Source: Astropecten irregularis (taxonomy: Eukaryota > Echinodermata > Asteroidea > Paxillosida > Astropectinidae). From it: a stretch of DNA of 64,000 nt. Shown piece after piece: positions 45,971 through 58,652 of the stretch (position 1 is its first letter; every line of letters begins with the position of its first letter). A program made the translations under genes and the position numbers. The stretch covers positions 17,273,662 through 17,337,661 of the forward strand of contig OZ020252.1 of the NCBI GenBank assembly GCA_963971285.1, written 5' to 3'. Below the pieces are notes generated by a model. It had not been told where the DNA came from. It saw only the letters and a list, made by a program, of their open reading frames with translations, and did not search any database.

Positions 45971-46432
45971 CTTGGTCCTATTTGCAAAGATGTGCGTTTT
46001 AGCTGAATTTGGTACTTAAACAGAAGGTCTTAAATTTCCTTACATAGATGTTGTTTCATGTACATTTTTACGCTTTGTTCATCCGGATAGCAGAAATACG
46101 GCCGAAATAATCTCCCCCCCCCCCACCCGGAATCCTTCTCGGTTACACCACGCTTTCGAAATGCTTAAACGATCGTTCGGACACTAAATCTTGATTTCCG
46201 TGAAAAATACAGCATCTAATGAACCAGGATTTTCCACGGTGACTGTTTGCACTGTTTACGAACTGTTGTGTACATTTTCTGTCTCAAACTCAATACTTTT
46301 TTTGAGGCCGTGCAAATCCTGTACGCTGCCTTTAACTACTATGAACGGCACGCAAATCACACATGCGTGTTGTCTCGATGACATACAGGATGAGTGTTAC
46401 GGATTATCTCGACGTATATGATGAAGGCCGGG

Positions 46433-46796
46433 TTAAAGGTAGTATCACACTTTGGTTTTTGTCCAAGAAGTACAGATTCATATCAAAAATATCACGGAAG
46501 ATACAGTCACAGTCATCTGTGAACATTTCAGTCCTATACGGTGCCCACTTTTTGAGAAAATCGTGAAAAACGGCCACAGTATTTCTTAAGTCTTTTCTCT
46601 TATATTTTTTATCTTTTAAAAGATCAAACAGATTTTCGGTCGTTGTTTTACAAATTTTCGGGTAAATACACCATTTCAGGCTGAAAAATCTTAACGGTAT
46701 GTTTCTACCACCACCATCTTCATACCCTGTAAGTTATAGGTAAATATGTGAACATTTCTGTTTTGGTTTCTTACCAAAGTATGATACTACCTTTAA
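46433..46796 (+). mobile_element. TTAA-1 element, copy 8 (complete)
   Basis: A complete 364-bp copy from TTAAAGGTAGTATCACACTT to TATGATACTACCTTTAA. It contains the central ATCTTTTAAAAGAT palindrome and all the consensus blocks in the same order as copy 4, which has the same length. It lies 172 bp before TTAA-2 copy 4. Confidence 0.85.
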
Positions 46797-46967
46797 ACTG
46801 GTGACGCAAATGGGGACGGATTGAACATTGAGACCATGTAGCACCTGGGTCTGATGAAGACGGGTCCGGGAAAGATCCATCCCCCCCATGACGCCAGCAA
46901 ATTGAGGACCGACTGTAAACGGCCTGAATTCATTCGATCCGTTTGTTCACAAGTCCTCGCTGTTGTA

Positions 46968-47331
46968 TTAAAGGTACCGTACAGGATTGGTAAAATACCC
47001 AAACAGAAATGTTCACAGATTTATTACGTAAGTTTCAGGGTATGAAGATGATGCTGGTAGAAACATGCCGTTAAAATAGTTCCACCTGAAATGCAGTGGC
47101 GTCACCAGACTTTGGTGTATTTATCCAGAAATTAGTCAAACAAAGACTGAAACAGTTTTGATCTCGGGGTAAGATCAAAACCATTCTTTATGGTTTCGCT
47201 ATTTTCTCGTGACTCAGATGTCCGATTGAGCTCAAATTTTCACAGGTTTGTCATTGTATATGTACATGCTGGATCAGACAAAGTGTGAGAACTGTTATGT
47301 GACCTATACCAATCATGTATTATACCTTTAA
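46968..47331 (-). mobile_element. TTAA-2 element, copy 4 (complete)
   Basis: A complete copy from TTAAAGGTACCGTACAGGAT to CAATCATGTATTATACCTTTAA. The centre GATCTCGGGGTAAGATC folds back. A 23-27 bp extra piece (AGTGGCGTCACCAGACTTTG, about 47094-47118) interrupts the GAAATGC...TGTATTTATCC block and is absent from the other copies. Confidence 0.78.
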
Positions 47332-48444
47332 GGGCAATGTGGATTGTTTCACTCAACCTGTACAGAGTGCCATCCTGCTGATTGCTCATGGTATTGTTGA
47401 TGTTTCAAATGTAGGTCTCAATAATCTCACAACCGAAGTTTCCATTTACACGTTTCAGACGTTCCATGTTTTCGCACGACATATTCGGACGAAATATAAC
47501 ATACGTGTTAGTACTATACAATGCAACAGTATGGTACCTTATTTATCAAGCTGAATATTTAAACGAAATATGTCATTAACAATGCTGTCTGGTGTACATA
47601 GACGAGTGTGCTGTCCCATAGTGTGAAATATGATCCTAATTACAATGTCGCTCAGGAAGTCTCATATTCAGAAAGGTGTAAACGAGACGAAAGGTGTCTC
47701 TCCGATTCTAAACATGATGTAACTTTAGCTCGACCTATAATATGCTAATTACCAGACCAATGAAAGGTGATACACGTTGACACGCCTTGTTTGTTGCAAA
47801 TGATCGCTGTCTGGTATTATTGGTAAATTCTGGCGGGAAAATTGGCTTCTACACTTCATTTCATAGGCCGCGTTAAAAAAAAAGAGCGCCAAAAAGGTCG
47901 TGTGTCAATCATGTTGCTGTTAGCTCAAGTAATAATGAATCTTAATTGGATTAACATGTTTCACTGGCCAGCTCTAGGGAGCCGGAGATGAGGCGAAAGG
48001 TACCGACTGGAAAAGATTCAGTAAATTCAAGCGTGCCTTTTCCGACTGAGAGGATGTTAAAGATCGCGGTTCATCAGAAAGTTTTTGTGGGCGCGCAAAC
48101 GCAATTACTCTCGCCGTTGTGTCAGCCATTTCCATTGTTTGTTTATTGTGGGGTTGTTGTTGTTGTGTTTGAAGGGGACGTGTGGGCAATATACCTTCTG
48201 CGTCAACTTCTTGAAAGACGAGGCCGAGTCAGCAGTTCAAAACGTGCGTGTGGGATTGTTATCTCAGAAAACAAGTTGAGAATGCAATAAAGTTGTTGGA
48301 TCAGACCTTCGAATCTTGTCATTTGTTGTGTTTGTTTTTATTCTAACCTTATTATTAAGCATATACTAATTTGCATGTGACGTCATGAGCAATGCCCAAT
48401 CTTATTGCGAGCTGTGTGGTCACATGACGAAGTTCTTGGTGACT

Positions 48445-48657
48445 GGGCCTAAGTTGAGGCAATTATAGGCTAGGGACTTATTTTGCTACTGCCATTTGAG
48501 GCGCACAAAATGGAACAAATGGATTGGGCCACATGGCGAAGCCGAAGAACTTAAGGCTCCAGCTTCGTCATGTATCTCAAGCACTCCATTTTCATTGAGG
48601 ACACAAAATGGCGGTAAGCACAAATAAATCCCAAGCCTATAGCCTAATTTCGTAAAG
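48445..48657. mobile_element. Inverted-repeat element, AGGCTTGGGATTTATT family, copy 3
   Basis: This is the same family as 1000-1200 and 2641-2841. On the opposite strand it reads CTTTACGAAATTAGGCTATA, then GGCTTGGGATTTATT and CCGCCATTTTGTGTCCTCAA. The middle holds two facing copies of a GGCGAAGC/GCTTCGTC motif. The element is therefore nearly palindromic overall. It lies in the presumed intron 1 of gene B. Confidence 0.6.
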
Positions 48658-49059
48658 GTCCATGTCAGTCCACAATAGCAAACTAATTTGAAAAAATCCT
48701 CCAGATAAAAAAATTCCATTAACTGCAATAAACATGTGTTTCTTATGGGGAAGCATGCTTACGTTTATTAAAAACAATACCATTAACATATGGCATCCAT
48801 ATTGTGTAAATTCCTCGTTGTTATGCTGACAGGCAATATATACTAGAGAAGGGATTTCTGCCAAAACAAAGTCCATTAAGTGCAATATCAATGACCTGAA
48901 TGGAACTAATTAATTCTCAACGATGTCAGTCGATCCCTGGTAATTAACTGGTCAGTTTGGCTGGGTCATCAGGGTCAAATGTTTACGATCATGCTGACCT
49001 GCTCTTGATTTCCGTGGGTTGTTACAAACCTCGGGGTACGGTATGGTGCACATTTACTC

Positions 49060-49190
49060 TTCGTAACTTAGTATCAATCGTAGGACTTTTGATGTATTGA
49101 AACCTTACGTGGGATAGGCCCACTACGATGGGTTATATCCTTCGTAACTCGAGTTACGATCGATCGCAGAGCTTCGTGAAATCGACCCCT
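49060..49190 (-). mobile_element. GGGGTCGATTTCAC element, copy 3 (one end decayed)
   Basis: Read on the minus strand it starts GGGGTCGATTTCACGAAGCT, then GCGATCGATCGTAACTCGAG and ACGAAGGATATAACCCATCG, and ends near AAGTTACGAAGAGTAA. The terminal GGTGAAATCGACCCC of the far end is missing. Confidence 0.68.
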
Positions 49191-51671
49191 GATATTTTGG
49201 CGCGATTCTGTGATAATTGTGCATTATGATCATTATTCTGAACCACAAGAGAGCGCCTACCAGACATAAAACATGAAGTTGTGCTTAAAACGTCATATCG
49301 TGACAATGTTCGGCATTGATCTATTTAAATATAATTGATTTGATTTGATTCCGTTACATTTGTAAAGTAATTAAAAAAGATTGAATCCATGATTTTGTCT
49401 TTCTGAATTGTCATGTCCCCAAATATGGCGCCCACATTACGCCCTCAGCGACAGACACAACATGTCCGTGTTTCGGGCCAGCTGGTATGATTTTGGCGTG
49501 GGCTATTCCGTTCTGCATTGAAACTGTGACTGACCAGTGCAGTAATTTCACGCATAGAGCCGTTTCTGTATCTCAACATGTTACATCGGTATAATTAAAG
49601 CTACACGAACGACAAATTATGTATAAATGTACATACCATTTCAAAATCAGCTGTATCAAGTACGAAGTCTTCACGTCATTCATCACATAACCCCATATAC
49701 CCATGCTATAGGTGTATACACCGTGCACGTCAATGGTATTGGTACAACGTCACAGGGGGAAATTTAGTTTGACCTGGCTCGAAGTCGAAGTGTGAAGACC
49801 GATATCCGGTATCCTGTCCTCAACTAATTTAGTTGTCATTGCTTATACGATTGTATTACCCAATGACGTCAAGGAACAAGACGTATAATGGGGTCTTTAC
49901 TGATTGAAAGTTAACGAAAGACCTGCACGTATAATTGAACGTGCACGTGTACGACGAACGTGCAAAGTATGCGGATATAGATTTCTGGTGTCGCAAATAC
50001 ACCAAATGAAATTTGTCCACAGACAAAAAAACAACAACAATATGCCTCGTTAGGGTCCGGTTGTGAAACTCACGTGTCCGTGTGTCGATGGGTAAATAGA
50101 TAAACAACGTACAATCGGGAGGGGGGAGAACAGGTGAACAGAGAAAAATAATCAAAATGTAACTTTCCATTCATTCAGTTTGTTATTCAGAGCATGTTTG
50201 TTTCAGGCACGTGATCAGTGATCCTGCTGCTCCGGATCCAATTTTAAAGTATTCTGCATGGGACGTGGATCTGTACTCACTGATCGCGTGCATGAAACAA
50301 ACAGGAACCTTAGTAGAGAGCCACTTATAACAAAAATGGTATTAACTTAATGCAATTATAACTTTTCTTTGCCCAGCTAGCACTGCACTGCCAAACAAGG
50401 TGGGTGCATGCCGATTTCAGCTATAACAGCTAGACATAAATTGAGCCAGAAAACGACCTGTACGCTCAACAGGCATAATAATAATGCCACGTGCTACTTC
50501 TCATCCGTTGTCATCAGTTCTGTGAAGCTTTTCTGAAGAGTTTAATGGAATAAAGTCAACATACATTTCTCTTGCAGTGTTTTTGTAAGATGAATGGCAG
50601 GGGGGGGGGACTTTTTTAGACTACCTTGTTTCTATGGTATTCTAGTCACGTATACCATTGTTGATACATTGTTTCTACTCATTATTGTCACGTGCATTAA
50701 CTTAATGCGTATGGATAAATTGTATCATCACAGTAGTTACCTCCACGGAATTGAGAAAATCAAGAAATATCAATATTTAGCTTCTTTCCAAAAGCTTTAT
50801 ATGTCTTAAGCTCATACTTGAATCAATACCTCTGGGAAATATTTCCCCTAAAAAGAAATCATATTTAGGACGACTGCTTCTGACAAAAAACCTGAACAAT
50901 ACCAAAATGACGCATGTGTAAAAACTGGTAGGCCTAATTGACTTTGCGTGTCTATTCATATGTGAACATAAAACTTAATGACTATAATCACCACAGTTAT
51001 GATGCTCACGCAAACAGGATATAAAGATGTCCTATCAACATAATGAAATATTACATGGAAACAAACCCATAATCACAATACTGAAGCCATTATGCAAATC
51101 AGCAGTAATTATATGGAACTGAGTAGAGTGGTCTGTTTTACTGTACGAACTGTTCGTTACAAATGGCATTTATTTTTGCTTACGGACGTGTATGTTGGGT
51201 TGCATGATTGTGCAGTAACAATTTATTCCGAAGGTGTCCGGATAATGAGGCATAAGCAGCCCCTTATGGTTATTTGGTCTTCGTCCAATCTTTCAGTTCA
51301 CACCGATTATAATGCATTGGCAAGCATACATCGCTTCATTTGATCAATATTCCGGCTTCGTTACGCTTGGCGCCAAAAAACGCAAAATCAGACGACCAAA
51401 CAATAATCGTCCAATCAGAGACCTCCCTTACGAATCCCATAATAAGTGGAGGATTTTCTTCGCTGGATTAATGCACGGGAGTATGCTATGCTATCCTATA
51501 TGCAAGTTTATAGATAGTTCTGCTGATAAATGGCGCTCAAGAAAATTACGCGGGAAATTGTGTAGAACCCCGATCGACTACATATCCTTTGAATTATCAG
51601 AATGTCAGTAAAAGACTAAAAGGTCACCTATAAAGAGCTTCTACGCACAGAATGAAATGTACCAAGTGTAA
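49191..51671. other. Presumed gene B intron 1, unassigned
   Basis: Apart from the small fold-back element at 50192-50308 and a G9 run at 50601-50609, I see no repeat and no exon. A CAG acceptor-like site at 50575-50578 (CTCTTGCAG) is followed by a stop codon in the phase required by gene B, so it is not its second exon. Confidence 0.35.
50192..50308. mobile_element. Fold-back element with TGTTTGTTTCA ends, copy 2
   Basis: The left arm GCATGTTTGTTTCAGGCACG then TGATCAGTGA faces the right arm, inverted CCTGTTTGTTTCATGCACGC then GATCAGTGA. That is nearly 28 bp of inverted match around a GGATCC-containing centre. The ends resemble 37005-37114. Confidence 0.6.
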
Positions 51672-52107
51672 TGGGTGCAGACCAATTATTTCCCATAGGC
51701 TCCCATGCAAAATGGCAAATTACAAAATAATAAATGCAAATATACTAACAGATTTCTGAGACAATCTAGCCATACAGCAAAATTAGGCTGAGATCTTTAA
51801 TTTTCATATTCTTTCCAATTTTCCATAGGTTAACCGATAGCAATTTTGAGAAAGGCCTATTCATAGAAAAAATAGCCCTAAAACTGCCAAATGGAACTAT
51901 ACCCCTCCACAACATGGCAAAAGTAAAGTGACTTTAGGGCCTGAATTCATCCAAACAGCTTAAAGGTGAAAATCCAAAATCATGGGGAACGGGTTCCGTC
52001 CATTTTTTTTTTACATGATTTCCCTTGTATGGCCCAGCAAATGCTTGTATGTTTTTTTAATGAATGTATAGGCCTGATTTGGACCTATGTCAACTGGTCT
52101 GCACCCA
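51672..52107. mobile_element. 436-bp element with TGGGTGCAGACCA ends
   Basis: TGGGTGCAGACCA at the left and TGGTCTGCACCCA at the right are exact inverted 13-mers. Inside both ends CCATAGG/CCTATGT extends the similarity loosely. The interior is unremarkable. It is a single copy in this window. Confidence 0.55.
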
Positions 52108-53028
52108 ACTTAACAACGTCGAACCCGGTAGAAAGCAGGTTACCAGCTAAAACAATACCCATACGATTCGCTATAGACAAAAGACGTTGGTACTTTGAAA
52201 CAAGCAATTCACTCTCATAAGGAATATCCACTGGCTACCGACTTTTGCTAGAGGCCTAATTATTAGCCCCATGCAAAAGTTGCACATTTAATTGGGTCAC
52301 ACTGTGAACTTGGCGCCAAAAAGCAGACGGTTTCCCTCGAAAGAGATGTGTGAGCATCCGTGCCACGATGACATGGCTCAGATAACCACCCACGAGTGTT
52401 GCTATATTGACACAGTACAGAGGAGCTTCCTGCTCTACAACACGTCATTATATGGATTGCCAACATTATCGCAAGGAATTCAGTTACATGTCAATTGTAA
52501 ATTGCAAAAACCAAAATTCATGGTGTTTACCAAATCACGGTGTTGTCACGTCAACTTGAAATATGCTGGTACTAGGTCAAGTTATGGAGTGGATTTTCTT
52601 ATGCTATTAAACGCACTGCATGGGTGAATGGAATGATTAATGTTGTGGAAAGGTAAAATGAAAACTCGCCATGCAGGTCAGACTGGTAATTTATCTAAGC
52701 TAATAAATCTTAGCTCTGTTCACACCAAGGGATCAAAGAATGTAGGTCATCTTCCCTCTAGCTAATCCCAAAATAGCGTCATAATGACCTAAAAAGTTCT
52801 TAGGTTATGTGATGACATTCTTGTAAATACTAGCCCTTTTTCTTTAGCTCATCATTGTTTTCATAACATCTATCAGGATATGCATTTCACAAAGCTAATG
52901 TTTTAGATGAGCATTATTAGCATTGTGAATATTATTGTGGCATTGAATCTTTTATTCCTTTTTATACAGAACAAGTTTCATCTAGATCCGTTTTAGATGA
53001 ATCTGGTTATCTTTCAGTGAAAACTTGT

Positions 53029-53371
53029 CAAGTCCTGACAATCCTTTTACTTGGTTATAGTACAGGCTCAATGGGAAGGACCATTACATGTCTCAGTGGT
53101 CATTAGTACCCTGAATCGAAGCCCAACATGGAGGCCATATATATCGTGTGCAGACTGAACCCAAAGAGTTTGTAATTACTTCTATCCTGGTGGTCGTATA
53201 AGGATGTTTGTATACAAACAATAAGTCCTTGCATTATGGTTTCGTCCATGTTTGTCATTATGCAAAGTTGTTGTTGTTTTGTTGGAACACCAAAGTCCTA
53301 TCCAGCTTGTCGTTGCTTGAAAGTTCGTTGCTCTTTTCAAATCACAAAGCTATCTACCTATAGCGTGTTTA
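53029..53371 (-). repeat. TATA-bearing repeat, copy 4 (inverted, left part lost)
   Basis: Read on the minus strand it covers AGCTTTGTGATTTGAAAAGA, CAACGAACTTTCAAGCAACG, GCATAATGACAAACATGGAC, ACCACCAGGATAGAAG, TATGGCCTCCATGTTGGGCT and GATTGTCAGGACTTG. It lacks the AGCGCCACC block, and its TATA box has decayed. It confirms the 3' end seen in copy 1. Confidence 0.62.
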
Positions 53372-53927
53372 GAGAAGATTTCCGAATGTAAATATCTGCA
53401 ACAATACTGAAAACATTATGCTTAGTTTGATATTCGGCGGTCTGGCCTTTTTTTACCTTTTCCTGGTATAAAAACAACTTCAAATGTCGCCATTTTCCAT
53501 CCAGTAAGCTGCTATACCGTTACCAATACCATCATTAAATTGAAACCAAATATTTAGTTCTGCTACATCGTCCCTTGACTTTAATATTGTTAAAAAAAAA
53601 GTGGAGCGGGGGAGTATGAATAATTCTACCGTGGTGTTATCAAGATGCCCTGCAAATTCATCAGAAGAGTTTAAAATGCAAAATTCATGAAGCTAATGCA
53701 CCATCATGAAAAATGAATTTCCATCAGATTTGAAAAGGCGATAATAAGTTGGGCACACGGTTTCAGAATGGGCGTGCAAATGCAGCAAAAAAGTTCCTTA
53801 ATCATTGTAATTTCCAACTGATGAATAACACAGTGAATAATGTACAAGCGTTGAACAGGTGTTCAAGTATTGATGTACATCACAAAATGTTTGCTGTGGG
53901 TCAAACTTTCAAATTATTCGACAGACA

Positions 53928-54268
53928 TTAAAGATGCTATCATACTTTGGTAGCATACAGAATATCTGTACTTTAATACAGGGTATTAAGATGGTGATGG
54001 TAGAAAATATACCTTTAAAGTTTTCTGCATGAAATGCTGTATTTATCCAGACATGAATACAACCAAAGCACAAAAAACAATTTGTGAGATCAAAACTCTT
54101 GTGAATAAAAAAATATGAAGATACCGTGAGCGTTTTCACCGTTTTCTCACAAAGTAGGCACCATGTGGGACTGGAAATTTCACAGATGATTGTTACTGTA
54201 TCTTTCGTGGTATTTTTGCCCATGAATCTGCGTCTCTTTAACAAAAGCCAATATGAAGTTATCTTTAA
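53928..54268 (-). mobile_element. TTAA-1 element, copy 9
   Basis: It begins TTAAAGATGCTATCATACTT and ends with a decayed right TIR and ATCTTTAA. It keeps GTAGAAAATATACCTTTAAA, GAAATGCTGTATTTATCCAG, GCACCATGTGGGACTGGAAA and TTTTTGCCCATGAATCTG. Confidence 0.78.
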
Positions 54269-57200
54269 AGGGTATAAACACAGATGTCATATAGGCACTG
54301 GTATATGGTAAGAATTATCAATATATCTGTCTTTCTGTGGTTTATTTTAAACACTACCCTCTTTAGAGATTTCACGGCATGATTTACAAGGAGACACTGA
54401 GGGCCCAGTATTATAATTATAATCAACGATGAAATTCAATCGTATGTACACTTCGCGTGGCGATTTGTGAATGGGGAATTCCTTGTGTGGTTTCATACAG
54501 CTCTCCATCTCATTATATACTGCGATGGGAAGATGGTATAGTTTAAAGCTTCTTAACTCTCTGATCCGTTAATCTGCTCGCATTATCTCAATCCGCTATG
54601 ATCGCTTTTACCATGGGACAAACTGTCCGCGTTTCCAGCCTGAAGGTAAATGGAGGTTAAGGACGTTTTTCGGTCTGTGCACATCATGCGTATTATAATG
54701 GGCGCGCGTGTAGCACATTATAAATACGTATACAGTGCATGTATGAGGTAGAACACATTATGCATATTCCTGAGCATTACTGTAAAATTACTGTAAAATA
54801 CAGGTTGGACCTTAAAGCAAACTTCACCGACCCAAAACAAATCTGCAAAAAAACTGCAATTCGGGGCATCTGTTTCATAAACAAAACGATTTGCACAAAC
54901 TAGACTCCGACTTCGGAAGAAGTCCATGTTTTAATATAACAAGAAATGCTCCCAAATTGAACATAATTATGTCAATTTCAAGTTCATAGCTTTGGAGGAT
55001 GGTTAGGAATAGTTAAGTATAAAGTTTGTGCACGACCCTATGGGAATGTCTCCCTATACAGGTACCTATTAGAGGACATCGTTAATAACTAAAGCAATGT
55101 TGGGATCAATGTGCACGTAACAAAACCAGGCCACAGGGGTCGATTTCACGAAGCCCTACGATCGGTCGTAACTCCAGTTACGAAGGATAACCCATCGTAT
55201 GCTATGTAAGACTGCAATGCATCCGGCAAGTCCTACGATTGATAGTAAGTTACGATGAGTTTGGTGACTGAAATCGACCCCCATGTATGTGCGCTAATCG
55301 TATAGGCCCTATAGGATCCTGAAGACCGGGAAAACTGACTTCCAACAAGATTCAAAGAACCATAGAAATTTGCAGAATTAAACATCGTAAAACTTCGAAG
55401 TTCGTGACGTGGATTCGTATAAGGGAAATTATACATAACGTTCGTACTCCCAAATGTCCCATGAAAGTCCGCCGTAATCAACGGTAGGCTACACGGCTCT
55501 CGGCGATTTCACGGTGGAGCAATTTTAACTATGAAATTCGAGATGAAAGCAGGCTCGAATTCCGAACAAGCGAAGCTGGTTCCATCCTTCTTCGTACGGG
55601 GAGACAGGTGCTTCAGGCCAATGAATGGACCAAGAGCGAGTTATTACTTATTACTCCTCTACATGCTGCGTTTTATTTGTATTTTTATCTGTAAGTCCAC
55701 TCCTGGTGTCTCCTTCATCAGCTACTGCCGATTGCTATATACATATACCGTTTCATTATGCGTCATGCTCCCTGCCACTGCAACAAACCGTTTAATTGTC
55801 CATCGTGAATTCCGAGAAGTAGTTCGGCCGCTGTAAACAGGCACGAGGCGGCGAAAGGGGAGCCTCTTCAGCTAGGTTCAAGTTTTATCAAGTCTCTACG
55901 TGCATGCATGCTCGAGATTACAGCTTCAGAGGGGACACCCTCGCAATGTCCGGCAGTAATTAAGGCCTACTTGAGGAGGATGAGGAAATTGCTTCTCTGG
56001 GTTGGGATGTTGTTCAGAAGAGGCGCCAAATGTTTGGGCTGAATTGTTTGGCTGTTTGTGCAATTTGGTACGAGGGCAGCCGCATATACTCATCTGAGGC
56101 TCTGGGATGGGAACCTGCGACGCCTCTTACATACTGAGGTTGCCAATAGTTCAGGCCTAATCGACAATCACGCTGCTGCAGCTGCAATTATTGTCCAAGG
56201 AAATACACATATCAAGTGTCCGATTTCCTAAATCATTCTTGGACTCAAATATAAGCATAGAACTTGTTTTTGAAATGTGAAAACGGTGGAATGGACATAA
56301 TATCGCTTCAAGGTATACTATTATACTTCATGGTAAAGATCCATTACTTTTCTACCGTATCATTTGGCAGACTGCGTCTAGTCAAAAAGCAGCAGCCTAG
56401 AGCAGCATATTTCTCTGGTGGCATTTTTCATTTCAAGTCAAATGTACACTGGTTTTAATGGTTTCGAGAATGATCTGCCACAGCTGCGATGGATCTCTTA
56501 TCGCCAACATTTGACAGAAACCTGGATTTTAGATAGTGGCTACGGCTTGCAATCAGTACACGCGAGTCTACGGTGAATGGCTGCAGCCACTTTACAGACT
56601 TGCGTGTACAGTCAAGTCGTAGCCAAAAATTGTAGATAGGCCTACTTATATTACCTTTGGAAGATAAACTAGATATAGCTTGTTATGGTGACTATATATC
56701 ACAATGCAGAATACCATTCTGAGACAAGACACCTGACCAATGTATTGAACGAATATGCAACCCTTATACAGCGCTGTTATCAACCGATTTCCAGCCAAAA
56801 TGTCTGAAGAATGTTTCTAAAGTAAGTGAAATTCTTGAGTGATAATTGTAACTGGATGACAATGTAACAGATATACGAGAAAAGTCAGCGAAACCATTCC
56901 AGTATTTACGGGCGTTTGTTTCCTAATCTTAGGGAGGATCATAAACCTCCGGTTTGCAGGGTAATGACATCCACGCCCTGTGTTAAATGCGTTTGGTCCT
57001 TAAAAAACGGTTATTTATCAAATTTCTGTCTTCGTTGGCAAGACTTACAAGTCGGAAATGGAGCTCTGAAAACTGTTGTCATGCACAGAGTCCACTTGTA
57101 TAATATGATCGCTGCATTCATTCTTTATTCTTTACGGCCATACCAGCCATTTATGTAGCGGTGATTGCCCTACATTCTATAGGCGTAATTGCCCCAGCGC

Positions 57201-57692
57201 GGTCCCGTTTCCAAAAGGAATGATCGCCGAACTAGGGCAAACGTCAAACCGATGTTGGCTCAAAGATGAAACAAAATAGATGGTACTGGCTAGGGTTGTA
57301 TCAATCATCCGTACCATTAGTGTTATTATGATAGTGATGAATGATCCGGGGCACATCCATATCTCCAAAATCATCATCAAGGAATATTGCTCTAGAGAAA
57401 CATATGGTGAAAACGTCAACATAAATTGATATCACCTGACCAACAATGATGATGGCAAAATCCCCTGGAAAATATGCATATCGGTGTGGGCTGATTACTC
57501 AAACGAGATAGTTTCCCCTGTGAGCGGGCTTCGTAAGGATGACTCTTAAGAGGTTAATGTTTTAAGGTAGCTATGCACAACTACCCACTCCATCGAGCAG
57601 TGCCACTCCCAAAGAACATTTTACCTTATCTACAAGATCTTAGTTCATAAATGTTTAATAATAGCATTGAGAATTAGCTTACGCTCGCTATA
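54269..57692. other. Presumed gene B intron 1 or downstream, mostly unassigned
   Basis: Only the GGGGTCGATTTCAC element at 55136-55282 was recognised. An open frame at 55531-55836 has a hydrophobic stretch but no recognisable domain. Nothing else can be supported. Confidence 0.3.
55136..55282 (+). mobile_element. GGGGTCGATTTCAC element, copy 4 (both ends intact)
   Basis: It runs from GGGGTCGATTTCACGAAGCC to GACTGAAATCGACCCCC. Terminal inverted repeats of about 13 bp and a length of 147 bp define the family. It has no coding capacity. A second, inner inverted pair (CTACGATCG.../CTACGATTGATAG) makes most of the element self-complementary. Confidence 0.75.
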
Positions 57693-58129
57693 CAGGGTGT
57701 CCCAAAACACGCAACACTTTGTATCGAGAACTAATATATGAAAATTCAACTGTTTATTATTTCAAGATTCAGATATGTGATACATCCATGTCTTGGCTAT
57801 TACCTTGTAGAATTTGAGCATAATTGGACTGAAATTGAGGGGAAAAACTAAGACTGAATCACCCAACCTCAAAACCCGAATTTCATCTTTCTTTCAATAC
57901 ACATTACGTGTGCATTGACCACTTATTCTGGAATACTGCAAATTTGTTTTTAAAGAGTATTCTTTCAATTGGTCATACTTTCGCCAATTTCAGCTCGATT
58001 TTGCTTAAATTCTACATGGTGATAGCCAAGACACGGTTGTATCATTATAGCTAAATCTTGAAGTGATAAACAGTTTAATTTTAACATAATGGTTCCCGAC
58101 AAAGTGTTGCGTTTTAAGGGGACACGCTG
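57693..58129 (+). mobile_element. CAGGGTGTCCC element, copy 2, flanked by TA
   Basis: It is preceded by TA and followed by TA, with ends CAGGGTGTCCCAAAACACGC and, inverted, CAGCGTGTCCCCTTAAAACG. The arms again carry ATTCAGATATGTGATACATC and CATGTCTTGGCTATTACCTT with their inverse near 58015-58070. It is collinear with 32427-32851. The TA flank supports a Tc1/mariner-like origin. Confidence 0.75.
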
Positions 58130-58300
58130 TATATCATTATCAGAGCACCAACAAGAGTATAGACATGCATGACCTGGTTAAAAAGTGCACATTGATCTAG
58201 TACCTCTCTACTTATATAAATGATGCTACATAAGTACGCGCTACGGTGTCAAAGCAAGCAATGTGAGAAGAATTCCCACTTGTATCTAGGTTAGAGTCTC

Positions 58301-58652
58301 TTAAAGGTAGTATCAAACTTTGGTTGGAAACCAACACAGAAATGTTCACAGATTCAACTATAACTAACAGGGTATAAAGATGGTGATGGCAGAAACATAC
58401 CGTTGAATTTTTTTCCGCTTGAAATGCTGTATTTATCCAGAAATTAGTAAAAGCAACGACCGAAAATATTTTTGATCTTTTAAAGAGAAAAGACTAAAGA
58501 AATACGGTGGCCGTTTTTCACTGTTTTCTCAAAAAGTGGGCACCGTATGTGACTGCAATTTTCACAGGTAACTGTTACTGTATCTTCCTTGATATATGTG
58601 CCCATGAATCTGTATTTCTTTGACAACAACCAAAGTATGATATTACCTTTAA
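58301..58652 (-). mobile_element. TTAA-1 element, copy 10 (complete)
   Basis: A complete copy from TTAAAGGTAGTATCAAACTT to ATGATATTACCTTTAA. It has CAGGGTATAAAGATGGTGAT, GAAACATACCGTTGAAT, AAATGCTGTATTTATCCAGA and GGGCACCGTATGTGACTGCA. The central palindrome is reduced to GATCTTTTAAAG. Confidence 0.85.

Noticed and set aside
50575-50620. CTCTTGCAG acceptor as the second exon of gene B
   Set aside because: In the required phase it reads two codons and then a stop, and it lacks the conserved RF.T.RFI helix.
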